A stretch of 64,000 bases of DNA from the NCBI GenBank assembly GCA_963807355.1, contig CAWEBX010000006.1, positions 1 to 64,000 on the forward strand, read 5' to 3'. The position numbers and the translations under genes were made by a program. Source of the DNA: Nitrobacter sp963807355. GTDB taxonomy: Bacteria; Pseudomonadota; Alphaproteobacteria; Rhizobiales; Xanthobacteraceae. The number at the start of each line of letters is the position of its first letter. Position 1 is the first letter of the stretch. The notes below the pieces were generated by a model, which was not told where the DNA came from, did not search any database, and saw only the letters and a program-made list of their open reading frames with translations. Positions 34,850 through 43,995 of the stretch are shown in pieces.

Positions 34850-35194
34850 ATGGCGGCGAGCGGGCGCAACGGCGATACGAGAAGAGACAACGATGCGAAA
34901 GCCGGTCTGGCGACCGTGCTGATCGCCATTATCGGTTTGATGGTGCCCGGTATATCCCTGTCGTTCGCGCAGGGAGAGATTGTGATCGCGCAGGCGTCGC
35001 CACCGCAAACCCAGCCTGTGCCTGCAGGTAAAGAGAATGGTCCGGCCGAATCAAAGCCGGGCGGTACCCGTCCGACGACGCCCGCGCCTGAACCTGCACG
35101 GCCCGATGCCGATGAGGCGGGGCACGCAAACCCTCAACCGGCGCTGCCTCCCGCGCCGGCAGAGAAGGTCGCTCCACCGATTAACGGACATTAA
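34850..35194 (+). CDS. Proline-rich secreted or anchored small protein
   Basis: ATG 34850 gives 114 aa: a basic start, one hydrophobic segment (LATVLIAIIGLMVPGISLSF, then AQGE, a possible cleavage site) and a long Pro/Ala/Glu-rich tail (TTPAPEPARPDADEAGHANP). Low-complexity tails like this occur in envelope proteins. No family is recognised. Convergent with hss. Confidence 0.5.
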   Translation: MAASGRNGDTRRDNDAKAGLATVLIAIIGLMVPGISLSFAQGEIVIAQASPPQTQPVPAGKENGPAESKPGGTRPTTPAPEPARPDADEAGHANPQPALPPAPAEKVAPPINGH

Positions 35195-35258
35195 GAGTTG
35201 CAGGACGAAGCCTCTCCTGCCCGCGCATGGGGGTGTATTCTCCCGTGGCTCGTATGGA

Positions 35259-36695
35259 TCACCGAACCAGGACGTTCCTGAACTGCCACGGATCTGCTGT
35301 ATCGATGTCCTCCGGAAAGAGTCCGGGGCGATCGGTCAGCGGTGTCCAGTCGGTGTAATAGCCCTTTACAGGACCGAGATAGGGGCGCTGGATTTCGAGG
35401 CAGCGGCGGAAGTCCATCTCGTCGGCCTCGACGATGCCGGCTTCCGGATTTTCTAGCGCCCAAACCATGCCGGCCAGCACCGCAGATGAGACCTGCATGC
35501 CGGTGGCGTTCTGATAAGGCGCAACGCGGCGCGTTTCTTCGATCGAGAGTTGCGAGCCGAACCAATAGGCGTTCTTGCTGTGGCCGTACACCAGCACACC
35601 AAGCTCGTCTATGCCGTCAACGATCTCGGTTTCATCGAGGATGTGCCACTTCGGCTGCATCTTGCCTTCCGCACCGAACATCTCGTGCAACGACAGCACC
35701 GCGTCGTTCGCCGGGTGATAGGCGTAGTGGCAGGTCGGGCGATAGATCACCTTCTGGCCGTCGCGCACCGTGAAGTAGTCGGTGATCGAGATCGACTCGT
35801 TGTGCGTGACCAGAAAACCGTACTGTGCTCCCGGCGTAGGGCACCATGAACGCACGCGCGTGTTGGCGCCGGGTTGCAGCAGATAGATCGCGGCCTGACA
35901 TCCAGTGTCGTGCTTGCGGCCGTTTTCGGGCATCCACTTTTCATGTGTGCCCCAGCCAAGTTCGGCGGGTTGCATGCCTTCGGAGACGAATCCCTCCACC
36001 GACCAGGTATTGACGAACACATTCATCGGCCTCGGCGTCTTCGAGCGCTGGGTGTCGCGCTCGGCGATGTGGATGCCTTTCACGCCGAGCTTGTGCGCGA
36101 GCTGGCCCCAGCCTTCGCGGCTCTTCGGTTCGTTGAACGGTGTGTTGGTATCGCGCGCGATGTCGAGCAGCGCCTGCTTGACGAACCACGACACCATGCC
36201 GGGGTTGGCGCCGCAGGTGGAAACCGCGGTGGTGCCGCCTTCGCTCTTGCGCTTGGCGGCGAGCAACGTTTCGCGCAGCGCGTAGTTGGAACGCTTTTCG
36301 GGGCCGGCGCTCTTGTCGAAATAGAATCCGAGCCACGGCTCGACCACGGTGTCGATGTAAAGTGATCCGATCTCGCGGCACATGGTCATGAGATCGACTG
36401 AGCCGGTATCGACCGACAGATTGACGCAGAAGCCCTGGCCGCCGCCTTCCGTCAGCAGGGGAACCAGAACATCATGATAGTTGTCGCGGGTAATGGCCTG
36501 CCTGATGAATCTGACGCCGTGTTTTTTTGCCAGCGTGTCGTCCGCATGCGGATCGACGATGACGAATCGCGACTTGTCGAACTCGAAATGCTTCTCGATC
36601 AGCGGCAGAGTGCCTTTACCGATCGAACCGAATCCGATCATGATGATCGGCCCGGTGATGCGTGCATGCACGGACGAAGCATTGGACGACATCAT
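35259..36695 (-). CDS. hss: Homospermidine synthase
   Basis: ATG 36695 has GGAG 6 bases upstream; 478 aa. NAD-binding GFGSIGKGTLPLIEKHF, then VVEPWLGFYFD, STCGANPGMVSWFVKQALLD, the active-site Trp region in GWGTHEKWMPEN and NESISITDYF, and GHSKNAYWFGSQL are typical of bacterial HSS. It makes homospermidine from putrescine with NAD(+). The supplier of putrescine, ornithine decarboxylase, is 3 kb upstream on the same strand. Cytoplasmic. Confidence 0.93.
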   Translation of the reverse strand: MMSSNASSVHARITGPIIMIGFGSIGKGTLPLIEKHFEFDKSRFVIVDPHADDTLAKKHGVRFIRQAITRDNYHDVLVPLLTEGGGQGFCVNLSVDTGSVDLMTMCREIGSLYIDTVVEPWLGFYFDKSAGPEKRSNYALRETLLAAKRKSEGGTTAVSTCGANPGMVSWFVKQALLDIARDTNTPFNEPKSREGWGQLAHKLGVKGIHIAERDTQRSKTPRPMNVFVNTWSVEGFVSEGMQPAELGWGTHEKWMPENGRKHDTGCQAAIYLLQPGANTRVRSWCPTPGAQYGFLVTHNESISITDYFTVRDGQKVIYRPTCHYAYHPANDAVLSLHEMFGAEGKMQPKWHILDETEIVDGIDELGVLVYGHSKNAYWFGSQLSIEETRRVAPYQNATGMQVSSAVLAGMVWALENPEAGIVEADEMDFRRCLEIQRPYLGPVKGYYTDWTPLTDRPGLFPEDIDTADPWQFRNVLVR

Positions 36696-36838
36696 ATATC
36701 TCCAGATTGTCGGGAAATTGCGGGCCCGCAAAAGCGGCCGCTGAGCATCCCTGAAAACGATAAAACGCCGATGAAATCAAGGCCCCGCGCACGGTTCCGC
36801 GATGTCATGCCGCGGTCATATGATTATAGATGTCACAA

Positions 36839-37795
36839 TCATACGACATGGTCGGGCGCGAGCGCGCATTCGACGTCGATGGATGTTTCGATTTGCAGCG
36901 TAGCATGGCCGATTCCAAATCGATGCTGCAACTCATGGCAGGTCTCGATCAAGAAGGCATCACCTGGGTTTCCAGCCGGCATGACAAGGTGAGCGGTCAG
37001 CGCTGTTTCGGTGGTACTCATCGCCCAGATATGAAGGTCGTGAATCGAGGCAACGCCGGAATGTCCGGTGAGGAAGGCGCGCACCGCGGCCGGATCGATG
37101 CCCGAAGGTACGGCGGCCAGCGTCATCGCGGTACTTTCGCGCAGAAGGCTCCATGTGCCCGCGACGATGACCGCGACGATGACGAGACTCATTGTCGGAT
37201 CGAGCCAAAGCCATCCCGTCGCCATGATCGCGGTGGCAGCCAGAACCACGCCGAACGAGACGGCGGCATCCGCCATCATATGCAGATAGGCGCCCCGAAT
37301 ATTGAGATCGGTGTTGCGGCCCGATGCGAACAGCCACGCGGTGATGCCGTTGATGATGATTCCGGTGGCGGCGACGACGATCACGGTCAGGCTCTCAATC
37401 GGCTCGGGATGGATCAGGCGCTGGATCGCCTCGAGTAGGATCGCTCCGCATGCGATCAGCAAAAGGATCGCATTCGCGAGCGCCGCCAGGATAGATGTTT
37501 TGCGAAGGCCATAGGTCAGACGCGGCGTCGGCGGGCGCCGCGATAGCACGGCTGCGATCCACGCCACCAGCAATCCAAGCACGTCGGACAGATTGTGTCC
37601 CGAATCGGCGAGCAGCGCGGTGGAGTTTGCAACGAAGCCGTAGCCGGCCTCAATCAGGACGAAGGCCGCATTCAGACCGATTCCGATCGCGAAGGCGCGA
37701 CCGAAATTCGCGATCTGACCATGGTCACCATGAGTATGCCCGCCATGACCCTGACAAGCACGATGGGAATGGTCATTATGGTGGCCGCCCGCCAT
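36839..37795 (-). CDS. Cation diffusion facilitator, zinc exporter type (CzcD/ZitB-like)
   Basis: 318 aa; a His-rich N-terminus (GGHHNDHSHRACQGHGGHTH), six membrane helices and the two metal-site motifs ADSGHNLSDV and YLHMMADAAVSFG (H-x3-D pairs), then a cytoplasmic domain with IHDLHIWAMSTTETALTAHL. These residues define Zn(2+)/H(+) antiporters. It balances the uptake operon at 29.6-32.5 kb. No clear regulator site was found upstream. Confidence 0.9.
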   Translation of the reverse strand: MAGGHHNDHSHRACQGHGGHTHGDHGQIANFGRAFAIGIGLNAAFVLIEAGYGFVANSTALLADSGHNLSDVLGLLVAWIAAVLSRRPPTPRLTYGLRKTSILAALANAILLLIACGAILLEAIQRLIHPEPIESLTVIVVAATGIIINGITAWLFASGRNTDLNIRGAYLHMMADAAVSFGVVLAATAIMATGWLWLDPTMSLVIVAVIVAGTWSLLRESTAMTLAAVPSGIDPAAVRAFLTGHSGVASIHDLHIWAMSTTETALTAHLVMPAGNPGDAFLIETCHELQHRFGIGHATLQIETSIDVECALAPDHVV

Positions 37796-37942
37796 GCGCC
37801 AAGTCTATAGCGTTTTGAAGCGAATTGGACAACGCGGCGATCGGAAGCTGGATTCCGAATTTAGTAAAATCAAAGCCGGAGATAACACGAGCCGCCGCTG
37901 ATGGCTGCGCAGGGTCATCGGGCCTGATTTTGATAACGTAGT

Positions 37943-37974
37943 GCGCCTGCCCCTAACAGGGTGGAGACAGGCGC
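37943..37974. terminator. Hairpin at the end of the rnk gene
   Basis: GCGCCTG (37943-37949) and CAGGCGC (37968-37974) flank an 18-base loop immediately downstream of rnk. It can act in either direction; no long T-run follows. Confidence 0.4.
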
Positions 37975-37981
37975 ATTACTG

Positions 37982-38443
37982 CTATTTACGGTCCGGCATT
38001 GGCCAGTGCGACCAGACAGCGATCACGGTCAGCGAACGCCATCCGCCGGAGGGGTTTTGAAACTCGATGCTCTGTCCCGTAGACAGGCCGATAAGGGCCG
38101 CGCCGACAGGTGTGAGAATCGAGATCTTACCGGCATCGACGTCGGCGTCTTCCGGATAAACAAGAACGACTTTACGCTTTTCGCCGCTGATGTCGTCGAC
38201 GAACGTCACTTCGGATTGCATCGTCACGAGATTGACCTTGCGCCTCAGGCCGCTGGTGTCGTCGATGACGGAGCGATCGGCGGGAATGATTTCGGCGCGG
38301 TCGATTTCCCGGGCGAGAAATTCTGCCGTCGTGGGATGTTTCTCCATCGCAGCTTCGGCAAGGTGCCGCAAGCGATCGATATCGTGTGCGCTAATGGCGA
38401 TGGCGGGGAGGCGTATCTGCAGATTGTCGAGCATGTCTTTCAC
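37982..38443 (-). CDS. rnk: Rnk-type nucleoside diphosphate kinase regulator (GreA/GreB family)
   Basis: 153 aa from GTG 38443 (or 150 from ATG 38434). The GreA/B C-terminal fold is seen in KVNLVTMQSEVTFVDDISGE, RKVVLVYPEDADVDAGKISI and LTPVGAALIGLSTGQSIEF. The N-terminal coiled coil is short, as in Rnk, not the long one of GreA. Rnk binds RNA polymerase without cleaving transcripts. It sits between the CDF exporter and the acetyltransferase, all on the minus strand. Confidence 0.85.
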   Translation of the reverse strand: MKDMLDNLQIRLPAIAISAHDIDRLRHLAEAAMEKHPTTAEFLAREIDRAEIIPADRSVIDDTSGLRRKVNLVTMQSEVTFVDDISGEKRKVVLVYPEDADVDAGKISILTPVGAALIGLSTGQSIEFQNPSGGWRSLTVIAVWSHWPMPDRK

Positions 38444-38832
38444 CGCGAGTTGGTCGTAGTGAATGATCGTCTGTTGATTAGACGATCACCGACGACGACG
38501 GCACAACTTGCGATGCAAGGAATCGCTCGATGTGCCTAAGAAACAAATGGTCAGGTGGGAATGCGGTCGAACTTGAATAATCCCGGACGGCACACGTCCG
38601 CCCGGGTCACCTTCCTGCGTGAAGGTGACCAGCGCGCAGCAACAAACGATTATTGCAAACGTTCGACATGATCATGCCAACGTAGGGCGATCCGCGTGGA
38701 AGTCAATGCTCCAGCTGGACCAGGGCATTGTATCCCTCGGCGAGAGCACGGCGATTGTCGAATTCCGTCCTCGGCGCGAGCGTTGCTTGCACGCGCCCGC
38801 TCTTGAAACGAGCATCGTCGGTCCTGATGCGT
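38444..38832. other. Structured intergenic region between rnk and the GNAT gene
   Basis: Holds three perfect hairpins and no gene. TGATCGTCT/AGACGATCA (38464-38488) lies just upstream of rnk. CGGACG/CGTCCG (38584-38600) and GGTCACCTTC/GAAGGTGACC (38605-38630) follow one another. Together they could form an rnk leader or a small RNA. Confidence 0.45.
38605..38630. terminator. Perfect 10-bp hairpin
   Basis: GGTCACCTTC pairs with GAAGGTGACC around CTGCGT, directly beside the smaller CGGACG/CGTCCG hairpin. No T-run follows. It could terminate the GNAT transcript or be part of an RNA leader. Confidence 0.4.
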
Positions 38833-39432
38833 TCATGCCGCGCACGGCATCGGCCGCGCAATTTCCCGGGCGTGAGCTCGCCGCATTTTCGAAACCCGAG
38901 CGCTCGTCGGTACGATCAGGCCAGAAGCGCCATCAAGCGTAGCCTCGCGCAGTTCGACAGCGAGCAGCCGGTCGCGCTCGAACGGGCCGGGTAGGAGAAG
39001 GTTGCCAGTTTTGAATGCCGAGAAACCGAAGCGCGCGTAATACGGCGCATCGCCGAGCAGGATCACGGCGCCATGGCCGTGCGCCTGCGCAAGCTCGAGC
39101 GCGCGCTCCATCAATGCGGCGCCCACGCCAAGCTTGCGATGGGACGCAGCGACCGCGAGAGGACCGAGCGCCAGCGCGGCGACGCCCCCGGCGCTGACGT
39201 GCCACAGCCGCACGGTTCCAATCAGCTTGCCGTTGCTAACCGCCGCTAAAGCGAGGTCCTCGGCCGGTTTCCGTCCGTCACGCAGACGCTGGCAGGTCCG
39301 CGCATGGCGGCCGTCGCCGAAGCTTGCGTCGAGCAATGTTTCGCGCGCGGCGACGTCGGAGGGGCGCTCGGCGCGGATCGCGAAGGAAGAAATTTCGCAG
39401 TGGGCGGCGATTTTCTTGAGAACAGCATTCAT
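38833..39432 (-). CDS. GNAT-family N-acetyltransferase (YhbS-like)
   Basis: 199 aa. The acetyl-CoA loop is in GPLAVAASHRKLGVGAALME (Q/R-x-x-G-x-G/A type), followed by GHGAVILLGDAPYYARFGFS, which is the usual YhbS-type pattern. The substrate is unknown. It lies between ornithine decarboxylase and rnk in the same direction, so polyamine acetylation is possible but unproven. Confidence 0.85.
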   Translation of the reverse strand: MNAVLKKIAAHCEISSFAIRAERPSDVAARETLLDASFGDGRHARTCQRLRDGRKPAEDLALAAVSNGKLIGTVRLWHVSAGGVAALALGPLAVAASHRKLGVGAALMERALELAQAHGHGAVILLGDAPYYARFGFSAFKTGNLLLPGPFERDRLLAVELREATLDGASGLIVPTSARVSKMRRAHAREIARPMPCAA

Positions 39433-39567
39433 GGCGCGTCATCCCCACTCTGGCGACTCGAATAGCCGCGCGGAGTTTGTCAGCAATCATTGTGATGGGG
39501 GGAAGCCGGTGGACCGGCTTCCGGTTTCTCTTTCAGCTCTCCGCGAACGGAGAGGAAGAGCTTGCGC

Positions 39568-40710
39568 TCAGATGTGATAGGTCTTCAGCGGCGGAAAGCC
39601 GTTGAAGGCCACCGAAGAGTAGGTCGACGTATAAGCGCCGGTGCCTTCGATCAGCAGCTTGTCGCCGATCTCGAGCGTCACGGGCAATGGATACGGCTGC
39701 TTCTCGTAGAGCACGTCGGCGGAGTCGCAGGTCGGGCCTGCCAGCACGCACGGTGTCATCTCGGCGCCATCATGCGGCGTCCTGATTGCGTAGCGGATCA
39801 ATTCGTCCATGGTCTCCGCGAGGCCGCCGAACTTGCCGATGTCGAGATAGACCCAGCGGTTCTCGTCACCGACGCTCTTCTTTGAGATCAGAACAACCTC
39901 AGCCTCGATCACGCCGGCGTTGCCGACCATGCCGCGGCCCGGCTCGATGATGGTCTCAGGGATCTGATTGCCGAAGTGCTTGCGCAGTGCGCGGAAAATC
40001 GACCGGCCGTACTGCACGACCGGCGGAACTTCCTTCAGGTACCTCGTCGGGAAGCCCCCGCCCATGTTGACCATTGTCAGGTTGATGCCACGTTCGCCGC
40101 AGTCACGGAACACTTGCGAGGCCATCGTCAGAGCACGATCCCAAGCTTTCACCTTGCGCTGCTGCGAACCGACATGGAACGAAATGCCGACCGGCTCAAG
40201 ACTTAGGCGTTTGGCGAGATCGAGCACCTCGACCGCCATCTCCGGATCACAGCCGAACTTGCGCGACAGCGGCCACTCGGCACCCGCACAATCATAGAGG
40301 ATGCGGCAGAACACCTTCGCCCCCGGAGCGGCGCGGGCGATCTTCTCGACCTCCGCATTGCAATCCACCGCGAACAAGCGAATGCCGAGCGCATAGGCGC
40401 GCGCGATATCGCGCTCCTTCTTGATGGTGTTGCCAAAGGAGATACGATCCGGCGTCGCGCCGGCAGCAAGCGCCATTTCGATTTCGGCGACGGTCGCGGT
40501 GTCGAAGCACGACCCGAGCGAGGCAAGCAGGCTCAACACCTCGGGTGCAGGGTTTGCCTTCACGGCGTAGAACACGCGCGAGTCCGGCAACGCCTTCGCG
40601 AAGGTCTGATAGTTGTCGCGCACGATGTCGAGATCGACCACGAGGCAGGGCTCGGTATCGTCTCCTTTGCTGCGACGGTCGCGCAGGAATTCCCGAATGC
40701 GTTCGGTCAT
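39568..40710 (-). CDS. Ornithine (or lysine/ornithine) decarboxylase, alanine-racemase fold
   Basis: ATG 40710 (MTERIREFLRDRRSKGDDTE) follows GGAGGG; 380 aa. PLP lysine in VFYAVKANPAPEVL, glycine loop in VNMGGGFPTRYLKEVP, IIEPGRGMVGNAGV, and the catalytic Cys in LAGPTCDSADVLYE define group IV decarboxylases. It forms putrescine, the substrate of the nearby homospermidine synthase. A structured leader of about 220 bases precedes it. Confidence 0.92.
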   Translation of the reverse strand: MTERIREFLRDRRSKGDDTEPCLVVDLDIVRDNYQTFAKALPDSRVFYAVKANPAPEVLSLLASLGSCFDTATVAEIEMALAAGATPDRISFGNTIKKERDIARAYALGIRLFAVDCNAEVEKIARAAPGAKVFCRILYDCAGAEWPLSRKFGCDPEMAVEVLDLAKRLSLEPVGISFHVGSQQRKVKAWDRALTMASQVFRDCGERGINLTMVNMGGGFPTRYLKEVPPVVQYGRSIFRALRKHFGNQIPETIIEPGRGMVGNAGVIEAEVVLISKKSVGDENRWVYLDIGKFGGLAETMDELIRYAIRTPHDGAEMTPCVLAGPTCDSADVLYEKQPYPLPVTLEIGDKLLIEGTGAYTSTYSSVAFNGFPPLKTYHI

Positions 40711-41356
40711 AGCACCCTCCAAACGGTCCAGCGACGAACTCGTTCAAAATGACGTCGGCCTGAACGTTCCGGCGTCGTCGCACGATGGAGACGCGACAAC
40801 GCCTTGAGCTCAGATCAACTGTGCTGCCGTGGATTGGTTGGGATGATCCCGCCCGCACACCTGGCAATGAAGGACAAGCCTTTTCAGTAGCCCGCGCCGG
40901 CGGTGGAAGGCCGGTAGAGACCAAAAAAGCCCGATCCGTCGTTGCTTTAAGTCGCGTCCCCCGTTGAGAGCGGGGTGCACCGGTTCGCCTCCGGCTGCCA
41001 GTCACGGTTGCAAGGAATAAAGCGCCTTCAATGGCATCCCTGGAGAGAGATGCTGGCCTCTCAGTCTCGATCGACTGAGCGACCCTCGGCCACTTCACCC
41101 TTGGCGGCTGTCCGGCCTCTTGTCCGGATACCCACCGACTGACACACGACCACAGGCACGTGCGAAATTGGGCAGGAACAGAGATAAGTCTTTTGATCAG
41201 GCTTCGCAACAATTTTCTTGGAGCGAAGCTGTTTCTCCACGCCGTCGTCGATAGACGCGTTCGTGCGCCGATGATGAAGAGTTGAAAGTTGTTTAATGAA
41301 ACGCCGGATGATGCGTACGAAGGATGCAGGTTGACCCTGTGCCGCAGCGGTTTGTC
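40711..41356. other. Long non-coding region containing the decarboxylase leader
   Basis: No supportable gene. The part nearest the decarboxylase holds the structured leader at 40927-41065. The rest (41066-41356) has an open minus-strand frame without motifs. Confidence 0.45.
40927..41065 (-). ncRNA. Candidate speF-type leader RNA of the ornithine decarboxylase gene
   Basis: On the minus strand the leader holds GGCATCTCTC-type pairing at its 5' side, CCGGAGGCGAACCGG, CCCCG-CTCTCAA-CGGGG, and then GATCGGGCTTTTTTGG, a U-tract about 220 bases before the start codon. Alphaproteobacterial speF leaders precede this same gene class, which is established; the match here is by position and hairpin layout only, not by an alignment. 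Confidence 0.45.
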
Positions 41357-41617
41357 TCAGGCTCGCCGTACGAAGGGCTCGACGCGTTGGGCGGCGCGGA
41401 TGAAATTGATCATGACGAACACGCCGATCACGAACAGCACCGCTTGCAGGATATGGCCTTCCGTCTCGCTCAGTCCGAACAGGATCGCGAGCGCCCAGCC
41501 GCCAGCGAACGCTGCGCCGAACACTTCCGCGCCGATCAGTATCGCAGCCGAAATGACGGTGATGACGCTGGGCCAGATGATCTGGCGTGTGGCGGAAGGG
41601 GTTGGTTGTGAGCCCAT
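41357..41617 (-). CDS. Small two-helix membrane protein
   Basis: ATG 41617 (MGSQPTPSATRQIIWPSVIT) gives 86 aa with two or three hydrophobic segments (VISAAILIGAEVFGAAFAGG, HILQAVLFVIGVFVMINFI). The frame is open upstream to 41746 but that part is not membrane-like and overlaps the promoter of the peptidase gene. No family is recognised. Confidence 0.6.
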   Translation of the reverse strand: MGSQPTPSATRQIIWPSVITVISAAILIGAEVFGAAFAGGWALAILFGLSETEGHILQAVLFVIGVFVMINFIRAAQRVEPFVRRA

Positions 41618-41766
41618 GTCGGAGAATCCCGTTGCGACCGCAATGTCTCTGAAAATGCCTGCCGCGGCAAGCGCCAAAGGCCCCAAAGAGCCCCATCGCG
41701 TGTTATAGTTTTGGTGCCTTTGGATCGCGGCAAAAATGTGCAGCAACGGGCGAAAGCAGGACCGCC

Positions 41767-43863
41767 ATGTCAGACACGTCTCAGTCGTCGCCTATCGTTT
41801 CCGCCTCCGGCCCGGACAACCCGCTGCTAAAGGCGTGGCAGACGCCTTTCCAGACCGCGCCGTTCGGCGAGATCGGGCCTGAACACATTTTGCCTGCCTT
41901 CGAACAGGCGTTCATTGACCATGCCGCCGAGGTCGCCGCTATCACCCACGATCCGTCTGCACCGGACTTCGCCAACACCATCATCGCGCTGGAACGCTCC
42001 GGCAGGCTGCTCGCGAAGGTCTCGGCAATATTTTACAATCTGGTGTCGGCGCACTCCAATCCGGAGCTGCTTGAGATCGACAAGGATGTCTCCTCGCGCA
42101 TGGCGCGGCATTGGAACCCGATCATGATGAATGCGGTGCTGTTCGGCCGCATCGCGCAACTCCACGAGAATCGCACCGCGCTCGGACTGACGGCCGAACA
42201 GTTACGACTGCTGGAACGCACCTACACGCGCTTCCACCGGGCTGGCGCCGGTCTCGACGAGACCGCGAAGACGCGGATGGCCGCGATCAACGAAAGGCAG
42301 GCTCATCTCGGCACCACCTTCAGCCACCATCTCCTCCGCGACGAACAAGAGTGGTTCCTCGAACTCGGCGAAGATGATCTAGACGGCCTGCCGGACAGCT
42401 TTATTGCAGCGGCGCGCTCCGCGGCGGAGGAACGTGTGCTGCCCGGCAAGGCCATCGTGACCACCTCGCGCTCCTCGGTGGAGACGTTTCTCAAGAGCTC
42501 GCGCCGCCGCGATCTGCGTGAGAAAGTCTACAAGGCATTCACCGCCCGCGGCGACAACGGCAACGCCAATGACAACAACGCAACCATCGTGGAGATCCTC
42601 GCGCTTCGCGAGGAAGCCGCACAACTCCTGGGCTATCCTAGCTTCGCCGTCTACCGGCTTGAGGATTCGATGGCCAAGACGCCGGAAGCCGCCCGCGGTC
42701 TTCTGGAGCGGGTCTGGAAGCCGGCCCGCGCGAGGGCGCTTGCCGACCGCGATGCCTTGCAGGGCTTGATCGCGGAGGAGGGCTGCAACTTCACCCTCGC
42801 GCCTTGGGACTGGCGCTACTACGCTGAAAAGCTGCGCCAGATCCGCGCTGATTTCGACGATGCCGCGATCAAGCCCTATCTGACACTGGAGGGCATGATC
42901 GCCGCGGCCTTCGATTGCGCGCATCGGCTGTTCGGGCTCTCTTTCTCAGAGCGCAAGGACATTCCGACCTGGCATCCGGACGTCCGAGTTTGGGAAGTGA
43001 TGGACGCGGCCGGCAAGCATCAGGCGCTGTTCTACGGCGACTACTTGGCACGAGCCTCGAAGCGGTCCGGCGCCTGGATGACGACGCTGCGCGACCAGCA
43101 GACGCTCGACGGCGACATCGCGCCGCTGGTGATCAACGTCTGCAATTTCGCCAAGGGTGCGGATGGCCAGCCTGCGCTGCTGTCGCCGGACGATGCGCGC
43201 ACGCTGTTCCATGAGTTCGGACACGGCCTGCACGGCATGCTTTCAAACGTCACCTATCCCTCGCTGTCGGGCACCAGCGTGTTTACTGATTTCGTCGAAC
43301 TGCCCTCGCAGCTCTACGAACACTGGCAGGAACAGCCGCAAGTGCTACGACAGTTCGCAAAACACTACCAGACCGGAGAGCCGCTTCCGGACGATCTGCT
43401 TGAGCGCTTCCTTGCGGCGCGGCAGTTCAATCAGGGTTTTGCCACCAGCGAATTCGTCGCTTCGGCGCTGATGGATCTGGAGTTTCACAGCCAGCCGGCC
43501 TCGACGATTTCCGATGTCGGAGCGTTCGAACGGGCCGGGCTGGAAAAGATCGGGATGCCGGCGGAAATCGCGATGCGGCACCGGCCGACCCAGTTCGGCC
43601 ATATCTTCTCCGGAGATCACTACGCGGCCGGCTATTACAGCTATATGTGGTCGGAGGTGATGGACGCCGATGCGTTCGGAGCCTTCGAGGAGACCGGCGA
43701 CATCTTCGATCAGCAGACGGCTAAGCGGCTGCACGATGATATTTATTCGTCGGGCGGTTCCCGCGATCCGGCAGAAGCCTACATCGCCTTCCGCGGCCGC
43801 AAACCGGAGCCAGAGGCGCTGTTGCGGCGACGTGGGTTGTTGGAAACGCCGCAGGCGGCGTAG
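41767..43863 (+). CDS. M3-family oligopeptidase (PrlC/Dcp-like)
   Basis: 698 aa without signal peptide, so cytoplasmic. The zinc site is HEFGHGLHGML at about residue 482, with the third ligand Glu in FVELPSQLYEHW downstream. SGDHYAAGYYSYMWSEVMDA near the end is the substrate-binding loop typical of oligopeptidase A and peptidyl-dipeptidase Dcp. It trims short peptides left by proteases. Single-gene transcript, followed by repeat copy C. Confidence 0.93.
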   Translation: MSDTSQSSPIVSASGPDNPLLKAWQTPFQTAPFGEIGPEHILPAFEQAFIDHAAEVAAITHDPSAPDFANTIIALERSGRLLAKVSAIFYNLVSAHSNPELLEIDKDVSSRMARHWNPIMMNAVLFGRIAQLHENRTALGLTAEQLRLLERTYTRFHRAGAGLDETAKTRMAAINERQAHLGTTFSHHLLRDEQEWFLELGEDDLDGLPDSFIAAARSAAEERVLPGKAIVTTSRSSVETFLKSSRRRDLREKVYKAFTARGDNGNANDNNATIVEILALREEAAQLLGYPSFAVYRLEDSMAKTPEAARGLLERVWKPARARALADRDALQGLIAEEGCNFTLAPWDWRYYAEKLRQIRADFDDAAIKPYLTLEGMIAAAFDCAHRLFGLSFSERKDIPTWHPDVRVWEVMDAAGKHQALFYGDYLARASKRSGAWMTTLRDQQTLDGDIAPLVINVCNFAKGADGQPALLSPDDARTLFHEFGHGLHGMLSNVTYPSLSGTSVFTDFVELPSQLYEHWQEQPQVLRQFAKHYQTGEPLPDDLLERFLAARQFNQGFATSEFVASALMDLEFHSQPASTISDVGAFERAGLEKIGMPAEIAMRHRPTQFGHIFSGDHYAAGYYSYMWSEVMDADAFGAFEETGDIFDQQTAKRLHDDIYSSGGSRDPAEAYIAFRGRKPEPEALLRRRGLLETPQAA

Positions 43864-43869
43864 AGAGGC

Positions 43870-43975
43870 TCGAGCATTTTCGCTTCTGATTGAATCAGAA
43901 GCGAAGGTCTAGGTGTTGTTTTGACGCGTTTTCTTCACGCGAACCGGTATCCACTTCGCTCGAAAACCCTATAAC
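43870..43975. repeat. Dispersed intergenic repeat, copy C
   Basis: GAGCATTTTCGCTTCTGATT pairs with AATCAGAAGCGAA as a strong hairpin, followed by TGACGCGTTTTCTTCACGCG, AACCGGTATCCACTTCGCTC and GAAAACCCTATA. It lies right after the peptidase stop, in the same orientation as copy B. Confidence 0.85.
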
Positions 43976-43995
43976 TCGATCCGCCTGCGCGCGTG

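Noticed and set aside
43870..43975. Strong hairpin after the peptidase gene as a dedicated terminator
   Set aside because: It is part of a dispersed repeat with copies at 20.5 and 34.7 kb, so it is listed as a repeat that may also terminate transcription.
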